A stretch of DNA of 64,000 nucleotides from Streptomyces hydrogenans. Its GTDB lineage: Bacteria; Actinomycetota; Actinomycetes; Streptomycetales; Streptomycetaceae. This document shows, piece by piece, positions 1-7,920 of the stretch. Where the stretch lies: positions 23,001 through 87,000 of the forward strand of contig NZ_BNBS01000015.1 of assembly GCF_014656075.1 (NCBI RefSeq), in the 5' to 3' direction. Under the pieces are notes generated by a model. That model was not told the DNA's origin, did not search any database, and was given only the letters and a program-made list of their open reading frames with translations. Position numbers and translations under genes: made by a program. The number at the start of each line of letters is the position of its first letter. Positions within the stretch are counted from its first letter, which is position 1.

Positions 1-519
1 GCCGGGATATCCGCCGTCAGCGATCGTCGTGGCGTTGCCGACCGCGGCCTTCGCACCGGATTCCGCCCAGGCCCGACAGTCGTTGCGGTTGCCCGGCAGC
101 GGCCGGCCGACCGCCACGACCAGGCGGCTGTCGGCGTCGATGACCACCTGGTGATTGGTGGAGTAGCGGTAGTTCTTCGACTGCTCGGCCACCTCGTGAT
201 CGCGGGTGGGGACCAGCGTGCCGTCCACGATCAGCACGGTGTCCGTGGCGAACCGCCGGCGGGGCTGTAGGGCGAGCTTCGGCCCGAGGTCATCGATCAC
301 CCGGTCAGCAGCCGATTTCGACACCCCGAACAGTGGGGCCAGCTGCCGCATGGTCAGGTTCGTCCGCCAGTACGCGGTGACCAGCAGCACCCGGTCCTCC
401 AGCGACAGCTTCCACGGCCGACCCCGCCCACCGGCGTCGACACCCTCGCGGCGCAACTGGGTTAGCAACTTGCCGAACTTCCGCGGGCTCAACCCGCTGA
501 ACGGGGCTATCCAGACACC
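1..519 (-). CDS. IS5-type DDE transposase, truncated by window edge
   Basis: The reverse strand is open from the stop at 520-522 to base 1, giving 173 codons without a C-terminus. The N-terminal part reads as a helix-turn-helix (LTMRQLAPLFGVSKSAADRV) typical of DDE_Tnp_4/IS5-group transposases of Streptomyces. The first catalytic block is IVDGTLVPTRDH, followed by the conserved KNYRYSTNHQVVIDAD and GNRNDCRAW stretches. The extreme N-terminus has no good ATG or GTG: family members normally begin with a Met before VWI, while here the codons before VWI are Gly and a stop, so the start may be damaged. The element ends somewhere near 520-560. Its other end and the last catalytic residue lie outside the window. 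Confidence 0.85.
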
Positions 520-601
520 TCAGGGTCCGAACTCGTCAAGCTGCGCTCTTCAGCCCGCTGTGTAGCCTGTCGATCTGTTCGAACGGGATTGAGGGTGGGA
601 C

Positions 602-1153
602 GTGGAGAAGCTGGTGGAGGGGGCCGTCGCGGAGGCACTTTATGACGGGGGCGGCGAGGCGATCCGCCTGTATGTCGCCGCCTGCGCCGAACGCATGGCG
701 CCACTGTTCGTGGGCCTGAGGGCCGGCGAGCCGGGGCGCGAAGCCGACCTGGACTTCTATGCGGAGTCTGTTCGCGATCTCTGGCATGCCGACCGGCCGC
801 TCGCCGACGCGGCGAACGGCGTGCGCCAGTTGGAGCGGTTCCCGGAGCTTCAGCCGAACGAGGAGGGGATCACCGATGTCGCCGACATCTACGCCTTCTT
901 CGCTGCGCTCTGCTTGCGGTATGCCATGTTGGCCCACAGCTCGGGAAACGCTGACGACGCGGTGTCCTGCGGCCATGCGGTGCTCACCGCAATGGGCATG
1001 CTCGACCAGAACGTGCCAGGGGCCCGCTTCCTCGCCGAGGAACGACGGCTCCAGACCCTCTCGCTGCGCGGTGACGCCTCAGGTCTGTGGGACGCGAGCG
1101 TCGCTGCAGGGCGGGAGAGGTTCCGTGCCGTGTTGGGCCGCCTGACCCGCTAG
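602..1153 (+). CDS. Hypothetical protein, 183 aa
   Basis: This is a GTG-start reading frame preceded by a purine-rich GAGGGTGGGA about 3-12 bases upstream. I do not recognise the family. The product is soluble, acidic and mostly helical by composition, with alternating hydrophobic and charged helices, no signal peptide and no obvious catalytic motif. Its codon use fits the host, with G/C in third positions. It sits alone between two insertion sequences (the IS5 transposase upstream and the interrupted IS110 downstream), so it is either cargo or an island survivor. A helical-repeat or immunity-type protein is possible, but nothing in the sequence decides this. Confidence 0.6.
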   Translation: MEKLVEGAVAEALYDGGGEAIRLYVAACAERMAPLFVGLRAGEPGREADLDFYAESVRDLWHADRPLADAANGVRQLERFPELQPNEEGITDVADIYAFFAALCLRYAMLAHSSGNADDAVSCGHAVLTAMGMLDQNVPGARFLAEERRLQTLSLRGDASGLWDASVAAGRERFRAVLGRLTR

Positions 1154-1192
1154 GCATGCTCCTTACCTGTGCCGGTGAGATCCGACCTCTGG

Positions 1193-1304
1193 TTAGGCGG
1201 GCGCTGTGCCCACCTCGTCGGGCGGAGATGGGAAAGCAAGTGCCTCGTCAAAGCGCTCGTCTTGCTGGAGGCAGTGATAGAGCTGGCCGATCATGCGGTT
1301 GAAG
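1193..1304 (-). pseudogene. 3' fragment of IS110 transposase cut off by the IS4 insertion
   Basis: Read on the reverse strand this encodes NRMIGQLYHCLQ, FDEALAFPSP and a stop (TAA at 1193-1195), the usual C-terminus of an IS110-family transposase. It joins in frame to the large fragment at 3095-4234 once the IS4-type element and one copy of the 10-bp duplication are removed. The restored gene would have 413 codons plus stop, a normal IS110 length. This fragment has no start of its own and is a remnant. The duplication GCGGTTGAAG at its right edge (1295-1304) encodes part of the shared LFNR sequence. Confidence 0.85.
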
Positions 1305-1347
1305 CAATGCCACGAAGTTAGCGCCGCGGCCGCCGCGTCAAGGGCGG
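1305..1347. repeat. Left terminal inverted repeat of IS4-type element
   Basis: These 43 bp match the reverse complement of 3052-3094 without mismatch. The inner part is a GC-rich run (GCGCCGCGGCCGCCGCG). Such a length is long compared with the short ends typical of the IS4 family, although the transposase is clearly of that type. Confidence 0.92.
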
Positions 1348-2966
1348 TGTCTGTCGGTAGGCGAACGCTGAGACGGTAGGCAGTCGGAGGCGATCTTGTA
1401 GGTCGCGTTCGAGACCTTCTCGAGAAGACCTTCCCTTGTCCAGCGACCCAGCTGGACGCAGAAGCTGTCGTAGTGGGGGAAGCCAAGGGCCGTGGCCAGC
1501 TCGCGCGCATGCCAAGACCTGTGGGGTTCGGTTCGCATGTGCTGGAGGACTTGATTGCGTTGCCCGCTCCGTCCGGGTGCTGCGGATGACGGGGGCTGGG
1601 CGTGGATCTCGACGGCAAGCATGGTGATGTTTTGGCTGGTCAGGGGGTGCTCACTGGTCGGATTCGCCGGATAGCGGGAGGTCGGGCACTTGACCTTCCG
1701 GGCGCTGGTGCGTGACCGCCTGGGCGGCAGCAGCGCGGACAAGACGGCAGTGGAAATGCCGCTTGCGGCGTGGTCCGACGAGGCCGGCAGGACGTGGTCG
1801 GCGCGGATCACCTGGTCGCGGGCGGCTTGAAGGGCGACGGTGAAGCTTGCCCGGTCCGGGTCGGCCCCGGGCACGGCCTCGACGGCCTCGACCATCGCCA
1901 TGCGGAGCGCCTGATAGAGAGTGAGCAGAGCCCATACTTCCTGCTCGAGTCCGCGCGGTTCTTGGGAACGCAGGACCCGTCCGGTCAGCAGGGTGTGTCG
2001 CAGTGAGTAGAAGGCCGACTCGATCTCCCAGCGCTCGTGGTAGAGACGGACCAGAACCTCGGCGGGGTCGTGGCGGTGGTCCAAGAGCGTCGTCGCGAGC
2101 CGGTAGCGGCCGGTGATGCGCTGTCCGCTGCTGGTGGTGAGGGTGATGTCGGCGTCGATGACGCGGACACGCAAACCGTGGAAACGGGTTAGGTAGGACC
2201 CATCGGGAAGAACCGCCAGAACCGCAGGGCGTCGATGGGCACACAGTCTGACCAGGAACTGAGAGCCGGTGCCGGCGACGGCGCGCAGGAAGTCGTCTCC
2301 GTCAAAGGCCCGGTCTGCAAGGAGGAGCATCTGCGGGGTCAGCCTGGGCAGCAGCTGGGTTGCCTGGACGGTTTCTCCGCTCTCGGACGGGCCGAAGACC
2401 GCACCGAGCAGCCCACGGGTCCCGGTTTCGCACAGGACGGTCAGCCTCAAGGACGGGTAGCCGGACATGCCCCAGTGGTGGCGGACCTTGCCCAGCAGAG
2501 CCCGGATGCGTGGCAGGTCGGGAGCCTTGAGGGAACTGCAGCCGTCGAACGCTACTGTCCGCCAGCGCCGATAGCTGACGCCGGGCGTTGAGGGTCGAGC
2601 CAGCGGCACCGCCAGAACGTCGAACAGAGCCCTCATCGGCTCTGGCCCCAGACGTCGGCGCAGCTGTCGCAGGGCGGCTTCCGAGGGAGTGCAGAGGTCC
2701 AGGTCCGACAGGCCGGCCACGAGCTTGTCCCACACCCGCCGGTATCCGAGCGTGGGGAACAGTCCCATGGCCAGGATGAAGTAGATGCCGACCCGCGACG
2801 GAAGCGTACGGACACGTACCTGAACGGTTCTGGTCTGTTCGAGGACGTCGTCAACGAGCTCGAACGGTATGTGCTGAGTCAGCCCGCCAAGGTGTCCCGG
2901 CGCGAAGGCGCCTGCGGCAACTGTCGCAGAACGCGTCATGGTGAACGTGGAGGACTGACTCGACAA
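1338..2966 (-). CDS. IS4-family transposase with C-terminal winged-helix extension
   Basis: The product catalyses cut-and-paste transposition of the surrounding element. The N-terminal IS4 domain spans about residues 20-125. The DDE residues are readable: D141 in VAFDGCS, D218 in LLADRAFDG and E316 in YHERWEIES, the IS4 Y-R-E signature. The core ends near residue 400. Residues of about 455-525 (VLQHMRTEP, ARELATALGF, VQLGRWTREGLLEKV) look like an added winged helix-turn-helix domain, unusual for IS4 transposases. The proposed TTG start has GGGGA five bases upstream; an ATG ten codons in (2939) is the alternative but lacks a ribosome site. All catalytic residues are present, so it is probably active. 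Confidence 0.88.
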   Translation of the reverse strand: MSSQSSTFTMTRSATVAAGAFAPGHLGGLTQHIPFELVDDVLEQTRTVQVRVRTLPSRVGIYFILAMGLFPTLGYRRVWDKLVAGLSDLDLCTPSEAALRQLRRRLGPEPMRALFDVLAVPLARPSTPGVSYRRWRTVAFDGCSSLKAPDLPRIRALLGKVRHHWGMSGYPSLRLTVLCETGTRGLLGAVFGPSESGETVQATQLLPRLTPQMLLLADRAFDGDDFLRAVAGTGSQFLVRLCAHRRPAVLAVLPDGSYLTRFHGLRVRVIDADITLTTSSGQRITGRYRLATTLLDHRHDPAEVLVRLYHERWEIESAFYSLRHTLLTGRVLRSQEPRGLEQEVWALLTLYQALRMAMVEAVEAVPGADPDRASFTVALQAARDQVIRADHVLPASSDHAASGISTAVLSALLPPRRSRTSARKVKCPTSRYPANPTSEHPLTSQNITMLAVEIHAQPPSSAAPGRSGQRNQVLQHMRTEPHRSWHARELATALGFPHYDSFCVQLGRWTREGLLEKVSNATYKIASDCLPSQRSPTDRHRP

Positions 2967-3051
2967 CGGATCCCCTGTTCAGGAACGTCTTGATCGACTT
3001 CCTCCTACCCGGGGATCACGCTCTGCACTGCCAGAGCCACCCATCTTGGAC

Positions 3052-3094
3052 CCGCCCTTGACGCGGCGGCCGCGGCGCTAACTTCGTGGCATTG
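3052..3094. repeat. Right terminal inverted repeat of IS4-type element
   Basis: This is the perfect 43-bp partner of 1305-1347. The adjoining 3095-3104 is the second copy of the 10-bp target duplication. Confidence 0.92.
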
Positions 3095-4234
3095 GCGGTT
3101 GAAGAGGTTGCGCTGGGCGGCGGCGTGCCAGTCTGCGTGGTTGTCGCGTCGTCGCCGGTAGTGGGCTTTGGCACCCGGCGAGGCGGTGATCGCGGAGAAC
3201 GCCCAGAGGTATCCGGCATGGTTGAGACGGTCGTTCTTCACCCAGCGTCGGGTGACGCTGGACTTCTTGCCAGACGCCCGGGTGATAGGCGAGGCGCCGG
3301 CGTAGGCCTTCAGACCGCGGGCGTCGGCGAACCGCTGTCGGTCGTCCCCGATCTCGGCAAGCACCCGGGCGCCGAGCTGGGCACCGAGGCCGGGGAAGCT
3401 GAGGATGATCTCAGCGTCCGGGTGTTGCGGGAATGCCTCTTCGACCGCCTCGGCAAGGTTGTCGGCTGCGGTGCAGGCCGCCTCCAGCTGAATCAGGAGG
3501 GCAAGCATCTGCTTGCCGAGGGCGTCCTCGACCAACGGCGGCTGGTGGGCCCACTCGGTTCGGAAGACCTCAAGCAGCCGCTCGGCGTCGGCGGCGATGC
3601 CCCGCTGACGACCGGCCCGCTTGAGCGCGGCCTGTAACTGTGTGCGCGTGAGCCGAGCAGCCTTGGCCGGCGTCGGGGCCAGCCTGAGGAGCTGGTGGGC
3701 CTCGGATCGGCAAAGCCCGTTCTTCCAGGATTCGACGGCCGCGAGAGCGGCCGGGTAGTACTCGCGCAGCAGGGAGCGGAGCTGGTTGGCGATCTGCTGG
3801 CGGTTCCAGGTCGCGTCCTGCTGGGCGCGGGCGAGGACGGCGACGGAGCGGGCGAGATCGCTGTCCTGGGGAAGCGGCCGGTGAGCATGCATGTCGGTCC
3901 GCAGCACGTTGGCCAGGACCAGGGCGTCGCCCGGATCGGACTTCTTGCGCGAGACGGAGTGACGGTCTCGGTAGCGGGCCGCGGCCATCGGGTTGATCAC
4001 GAACACGTGTCGTTTGCTAGTCCGCAGCACCGCGACCAGCAGGCCCCGGGATGTCTCGATCGCGACCGGAATCGGGGCCTCCTCCGTGTCGCCGTACTCA
4101 GCGAGCAGATCCAGCAGGATCTTGTAGCCAGCGACGTCATCGGTGATATGCCGCTTGGCCACCAACTGGCCGCTGTCGTCGACCAGGGCGACGTCGTGCG
4201 TCTTCTCCGCCCAGTCGATGCCGCAGTAAAACAA
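3095..4234 (-). pseudogene. IS110-family transposase, 5' part, interrupted by IS4-type element
   Basis: IS110 enzymes are DEDD recombinases with a RuvC-like N-terminal domain and a C-terminal Tnp domain carrying a catalytic serine, and they are guided by a bridge RNA. Here D7 (CGIDWAEKTHD), E60 (VAIETSRG), D100 and D103 (KKSDPGDALVLANVLR) form the DEDD site. The later stretch FPGLGAQLGARVLAEIGD, followed by AYAGASPITRASGKK, holds the C-terminal domain and serine. Translation starts at a TTG preceded by GGGGAGGGG. The true coding sequence stops at the insertion point (3095); beyond it the frame reads into the IS4-type end. The missing 33 residues lie at 1193-1294. It is probably inactive while interrupted. 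Confidence 0.88.
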
Positions 4235-4763
4235 GATCTTTCCCCTCCCCGTGCTCGGGTTCTCGTGCTGGTCACGAGCTCATGCGGAACCACGCAGCGA
4301 CCTAATCCAAGGACTCGACACGAAGCCGGTCCGCCACCTCAGTAGCTGTTCGTGGCACCAGCTCACCGCACGGGCCCCGGTCTGCGTTGGAGCTAAAACG
4401 GCTCGGGCATTACGAGGGGTCACCATGCAGCGGGCTCGCACCACAGACACCAACGAGTGATCAAGCGGGCAGTGTTGACGATGGTGACGGTCACGAGAGC
4501 GTCGGGCATCACCGCTCGGGATATAGGGATCAAGTCCCCGGACGACTCAAGGCGTCAGCCCGGCACTCACGTGACCGCCATCACGGCCAACCTCTGCTGC
4601 TCGAACAGGCCGGGCGTACGTCTCTCAGAGCTGCCGCTATCACCGGATTAGGACGGCTCGGACGCCGTGATCACACCAGACACGACCTGATCATTCCAGG
4701 CAATGCCCGACGTGATCGGGCGGCTCTTCGTGCGGACCTACTCTTCGTCCCTCGGTCGGGCCG
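4235..4763 (-). other. Non-coding region upstream of the IS110 gene; possible bridge-RNA end
   Basis: No convincing gene is seen in these about 530 bases. In IS110-group elements the segment between the left end of the element and the transposase start encodes the bridge RNA, so the first 200-300 bases (about 4235-4500, read on the reverse strand) are where it would lie. I see local pairing potential (CTCGTG and CACGAG around 4262-4280) but cannot fold it or define the element end. The remainder, to 4763, shows nothing recognisable. Confidence 0.3.
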
Positions 4764-5489
4764 TCAGGGTGTCAGGGCGGCGGCGACTCGGGCCAGACGC
4801 GTGGCCGGCCAGGCAAAGTGATTAGCAGGGTTGCGGAAGGAGTAGTCACCGTCGTTGATCGGGTAGCTTCCCTCGGCCGAAGTCCAGTGCGCGGGACCAC
4901 ATGGCCCCTGATCCTCCAGGAGCACCGCGGCAAGTTGCTCGGGCGCCTCGACTCGGGTGCGGGCGCGCAACGCCGCGCCCAGGCGCTCGACGGCGCTGCC
5001 CGGCACGGCATCATCGCCGAACGCCGGCATCAGAAGTAGCAGTCGGGCGTGGGGGTCGGTGGTGCTGCCGCCCGGCAGGCCGTTGTCCGCTGCGGCGATC
5101 AGCTCGGACCAGGACAGGCCGGGTCCCATGAAGTGCCCTTCGTCCTGGGCGAGGCGCTCGGCAGCATCCCAGCTCGGGTGGTGCAGCAGGTAGTCGATGC
5201 CCTCGTCCTCCGCGAAGGCGCGATACACCACATACAGGCGATGGTCGCCGGCGAGCGGCACCATGAAGGTGGGCCAGGTGTTGCCTCCCAGTAGGCGCGA
5301 TTGCAAGGCGCCAGCCTCCTGTTCGTCCGCATCGCCGACGAACTCCTCAGCCTCTTCGCTCTCGGAGTAGTAGCTGTGCAGGTGGCCCAGCCAGAACAGG
5401 TGCTCACCCAGGAGGTCGGGCTGGTGGTGGAGGGGACCGCCGTCATAGCCCGGGATCCGGGTCGGAGGTGCCTGCGAGCTGTACATCAC
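4764..5489 (-). CDS. Hypothetical protein, 241 aa
   Basis: I do not recognise the family. It is an acidic soluble protein rich in Trp, Tyr and His, without signal peptide or membrane segment. Notable stretches are LLGEHLFWLGHLHSYY near residues 27-42 and YPINDGDYSFRNPANHFAWP near the C-terminus. The start is ambiguous between a GTG and the next codon, ATG; AGGGG lies about 12 bases upstream. It stands alone on the reverse strand, next to the IS110 relic. Such orphan proteins in Streptomyces islands are sometimes immunity or contact-dependent factors, but nothing here shows that. Confidence 0.65.
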   Translation of the reverse strand: MMYSSQAPPTRIPGYDGGPLHHQPDLLGEHLFWLGHLHSYYSESEEAEEFVGDADEQEAGALQSRLLGGNTWPTFMVPLAGDHRLYVVYRAFAEDEGIDYLLHHPSWDAAERLAQDEGHFMGPGLSWSELIAAADNGLPGGSTTDPHARLLLLMPAFGDDAVPGSAVERLGAALRARTRVEAPEQLAAVLLEDQGPCGPAHWTSAEGSYPINDGDYSFRNPANHFAWPATRLARVAAALTP

Positions 5490-5780
5490 GAGGTCATCAT
5501 GTCCCCTGCCGCCTCACAAGTAGCAGCCGGGACACCCGAAGCGTTACGGGACAGCCCTTAGCGGCGGGGGAACTTCGGCAACCGGCCGGCCCGGAGGGCA
5601 CGGTTCTCACGACCACCCACCGGTGCCGACCCAGCCAATGTGAGGACTCAACGCCCTTGCGGACGACGCGGGGCGGATGCTGCAGCGCTCGCCCAAGCAA
5701 GTGGCCACGGCCCGGGAACCCGGTGCCCCTCACTGCAGAGCTCCCGCGCGGCGGCCCTCGGTGAGCAGCGCTTCCACCAG

Positions 5781-6230
5781 TCATGATTTCACGCCGGGTG
5801 CCAGGAACGTGAGGGGTTTGGCGGACTGGTTCCGGTGGATCTCCATGCGATGCGCTCCCATGTAGAGTTCCACGACCGTTGTCTGCTGAATACCGGTCAC
5901 GTCGCTCCAGGCCACGGAATCGGTCACCCGGCCGAAGCGGTTGGTCACGGCCACCCCCTCCATCAGGAGGTAACACCGGTTCATGCCGAGCCGGGCGGTC
6001 AGCCCAAGCCATCCAAACCTCACGGCGTAGACCGTGATCACCACCGTAGTCGTCCAGGCGAGGTTCCCGTCGACCTGGTCGGGGGTGAACACGGTGAAAC
6101 CGGCCATGACGACCCAGGCGATCAGCAGGAATCCCCGGAGTATCTGCAGCAGGGTGCCCGCGAACAAGGTCATGAGGGCGTAGTCCCCTCGGATCGGACC
6201 GAAGCCCAGTCCGGACACGCGAGTGCGCAC
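5781..6230 (-). CDS. Small membrane protein with PH-like domain, 149 aa
   Basis: Two hydrophobic segments (about residues 20-45, LMTLFAGTLLQILRGFLLIAW, and 60-80, WTTTVVITVYAVRFGWLGL) are followed by a short cytoplasmic part. That part (YLLMEGVAVTNRFGRVTDSVAWSDVTGI, then VVELYMGAHRMEIH) resembles the bacterial PH domain of mycobacterial CFP6-like proteins. The GTG start has GGGGGAACC directly upstream. It is a single-gene unit on the reverse strand. Its role is unknown; a membrane-anchored scaffold is the usual guess for the family. Confidence 0.7.
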   Translation of the reverse strand: MRTRVSGLGFGPIRGDYALMTLFAGTLLQILRGFLLIAWVVMAGFTVFTPDQVDGNLAWTTTVVITVYAVRFGWLGLTARLGMNRCYLLMEGVAVTNRFGRVTDSVAWSDVTGIQQTTVVELYMGAHRMEIHRNQSAKPLTFLAPGVKS

Positions 6231-6292
6231 GGTTCCCCCATCAGCCAGATCCGGTCCGGTCCGCGCCCTGACGTATGGTCGGCAGAGCAGGG

Positions 6293-6362
6293 CATACCCC
6301 TGCGCACGAGAATCGAACAGGCTTGGCCTGGATCGTGCCGGCAGGCCCCGCGCAGGGGTATG
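6293..6362. repeat. Perfect 13-bp inverted repeat with 44-base spacer
   Basis: CATACCCCTGCGC at 6293-6305 is the exact reverse complement of 6350-6362. The arms enclose a spacer that contains further short complementary pieces (CAGGC, GCCTG). There is no T-run after it. It could be a structured transcript, a regulator site pair or ends of a small element. Confidence 0.6.
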
Positions 6363-6553
6363 GAGGCGGGACTGGCCGACGTGGTCGTCGCGGGCATCAC
6401 CGTGTCGTCCCGCTCACGCCCGGTGGCGTCAGCGAAGCCGAACAGATGGCCCGCTGAACCGTGGCCCACCGGCTCGCCGCGTACAGGTCCTTCCCCACAC
6501 GGTCCGGGTCCCGGCGGCCGCAGCACCGGAACCAACGACGCGGGACGAAACGC

Positions 6554-6612
6554 GAGCCGGGCCGGGCCGGGTCGGGCCGAGCCGAGCCGGGTCGGGCCGA
6601 GCCGGGTCGGCC
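6554..6612. repeat. Degenerate GC-rich tandem repeat
   Basis: About four imperfect copies of GAGCCGGGTCGGGCC follow each other. They lie outside any gene. No function is apparent. Confidence 0.55.
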
Positions 6613-6715
6613 CACTTCCGTCAGGGTGCGGGCGCAGTCACGGGCTGTCGGGCGATCGTTCTGCTCCAGGACCGTCATGTCCCGGAAGGAGGAGTCCGCA
6701 AGCGTGGAGCCGCGG

Positions 6716-7414
6716 TCACTCGCCGACCGTGTCGAGGAGGATCTGCGCCAGTTCGCGCGGCTGGGAGAACATCGGCCAGTGGCCGGTGTCCATCTCGACG
6801 AGCCGCCAGTCCTCGCCGCCCAGGAGCTTTGCCACGTCGTCGCTCGGCTCGGGGTCACCGAGCGTGCACTTGATGTACGTCGCCGGGAGGTGATCGAGCG
6901 GCCGTTCCAGCACGGCGGGTTCGGTCAGCGTGGCGCCCGGGTGCGGCGTCGAGCCGCGAACGATCCGTGCGATCTGCTCATCGGTGAGACCGTGGTCCTC
7001 GAAGTGCGTCGCCGGTGCGACCGGCCAGAATCCCCCGTTGTCGGCGAGCGACGCCCTCAGCATCGCCCCGCCGTCCGGCCAGGAGGAGGCGAACGCTTCG
7101 CCATCGGCCGGAACACTGGAGTCGACGAAGACCACGCCTGCCAGCCGGTCGCCGACCCGCTCGGCGGCCTGACCGACCGGGATACCCGAGTAACTGTGAC
7201 CCACCAGGACGACCTCGCGCAGATCCAGACGCTCGACCTCGTCGACGATGTCCTGCACGTGGGTCTGCTGCCCGGCCGGCACGCCTTGCTTCTCGGCGAG
7301 ACCGGACAGCGTCAGCGGGTAGACGCCGTGGCCGGCCGCTCCCAGATACGGCACCACCTCGTCCCACGCCCACGATCCGAGCCGCGCACCTGCAACCAGC
7401 ACGTAGTTCACCAT
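6716..7414 (-). CDS. Alpha/beta hydrolase, 232 aa
   Basis: This is a cytoplasmic alpha/beta-hydrolase-fold esterase-like protein. The N-terminal strand leads to AGARLGSWAWDEVVPYL, the nucleophile elbow is GHSYSG (Ser near residue 76), and the catalytic His lies in TGHWPMFSQPREL near the end. The length and the GxxxxSWxW opening match the group that includes salicylate and methyl-ester hydrolases and the EstC-like enzymes. The substrate cannot be read from sequence. The gene is monocistronic, and a 6-6-6 inverted repeat (7431-7448) lies 17 bases before its start, where a regulator could bind. Confidence 0.85.
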   Translation of the reverse strand: MVNYVLVAGARLGSWAWDEVVPYLGAAGHGVYPLTLSGLAEKQGVPAGQQTHVQDIVDEVERLDLREVVLVGHSYSGIPVGQAAERVGDRLAGVVFVDSSVPADGEAFASSWPDGGAMLRASLADNGGFWPVAPATHFEDHGLTDEQIARIVRGSTPHPGATLTEPAVLERPLDHLPATYIKCTLGDPEPSDDVAKLLGGEDWRLVEMDTGHWPMFSQPRELAQILLDTVGE

Positions 7415-7430
7415 GGCCGCACCCTAGCGA

Positions 7431-7448
7431 AGCGACCAAACAGTCGCT
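7431..7448. promoter_or_regulatory. Inverted repeat upstream of the hydrolase gene
   Basis: AGCGAC and GTCGCT are separated by CAAACA. The position, 17-34 bases before the hydrolase start, suits an operator overlapping the promoter. No dedicated regulator gene is adjacent. Confidence 0.4.
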
Positions 7449-7858
7449 CCGGAAATACTTTCGGCACTCACTCTGCGGCGCTTTGCGGAGCAGGCGTTGC
7501 GTCCTGGCAGGTCAGGGTCGGTTTAGAGGCGGGTTCGACTATGAGGAGAGACCTTGGTCGCGCCTGTGGTCGACAGCTTGGACCGTGTGGCGGAGGCCGT
7601 CACGGGTGTCGTGCCCGGCGTCGAGGACGACCCGCACGTGCGCCGAAGACCGGTAGTTGCGTGAGGACGCGCCGGCCCACCCGGCACCAGCCGCTCCTCG
7701 CCGTCCGCCAGGCTCAACAGGCCCCGAGCCAAAGGAGATAGCCCGATCGAAGAATCTTGAATGATCTAATGATCCGCGGCCCGCCGCAGGCGTGGATCGT
7801 CATCTTCCCCACGACTGTGGCGGGATGAACGATCCGGCCGGACGGGACTCCCTCCCCA

Positions 7859-7890
7859 CGCACCCCGCCGAGGGGTGCGTTTCTTTCTCT
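7859..7890 (+). terminator. Rho-independent terminator-like hairpin
   Basis: An 8-bp perfect stem (CGCACCCC / GGGGTGCG, loop GCCGA) is followed by TTTCTTTCTCT. This is the only hairpin with a T-rich tail noted in the window. It lies about 30 bases before the GDPD gene, so it may insulate that gene or act as an attenuator in its leader. Confidence 0.65.
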
Positions 7891-7920
7891 CGTTCTACGG
7901 CAAGGGATGTGAAGAGCTGG

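Larger units (their letters stand above)
1305..3094 (-). mobile_element. Complete IS4-type insertion sequence, 1790 bp
   Basis: Both ends are visible. The left end at 1305 and the right end at 3094 carry identical inverted repeats of 43 bp starting CAATGCCACGAAG. The element is flanked by the direct repeat GCGGTTGAAG at 1295-1304 and 3095-3104, a 10-bp target duplication as expected for IS4-type transposition. It holds one transposase gene on the reverse strand. It landed inside the IS110 transposase gene, and removing the element plus one duplication copy restores that reading frame. The perfect terminal repeats and clean duplication suggest recent insertion. Confidence 0.93.
6231..6715. other. 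Intergenic stretch with an inverted repeat and a GC-rich low-complexity tract
   Basis: No gene is recognised in these 485 bases. The stretch holds a perfect 13-bp inverted repeat (6293-6362) and an imperfect GCCGGGTCGGGCCGA repeat tract at 6554-6612, both listed separately. Confidence 0.5.
7415..7920. other. Intergenic region with hydrolase promoter and a hairpin
   Basis: About 500 bases lie between the divergent hydrolase and the FG-GAP/GDPD gene. Besides the inverted repeat at 7431-7448 and the terminator-like hairpin at 7859-7890, I see only short unsupported reading frames, such as a TTG-start 36-codon frame after GAGGAG near 7546. Confidence 0.5.
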
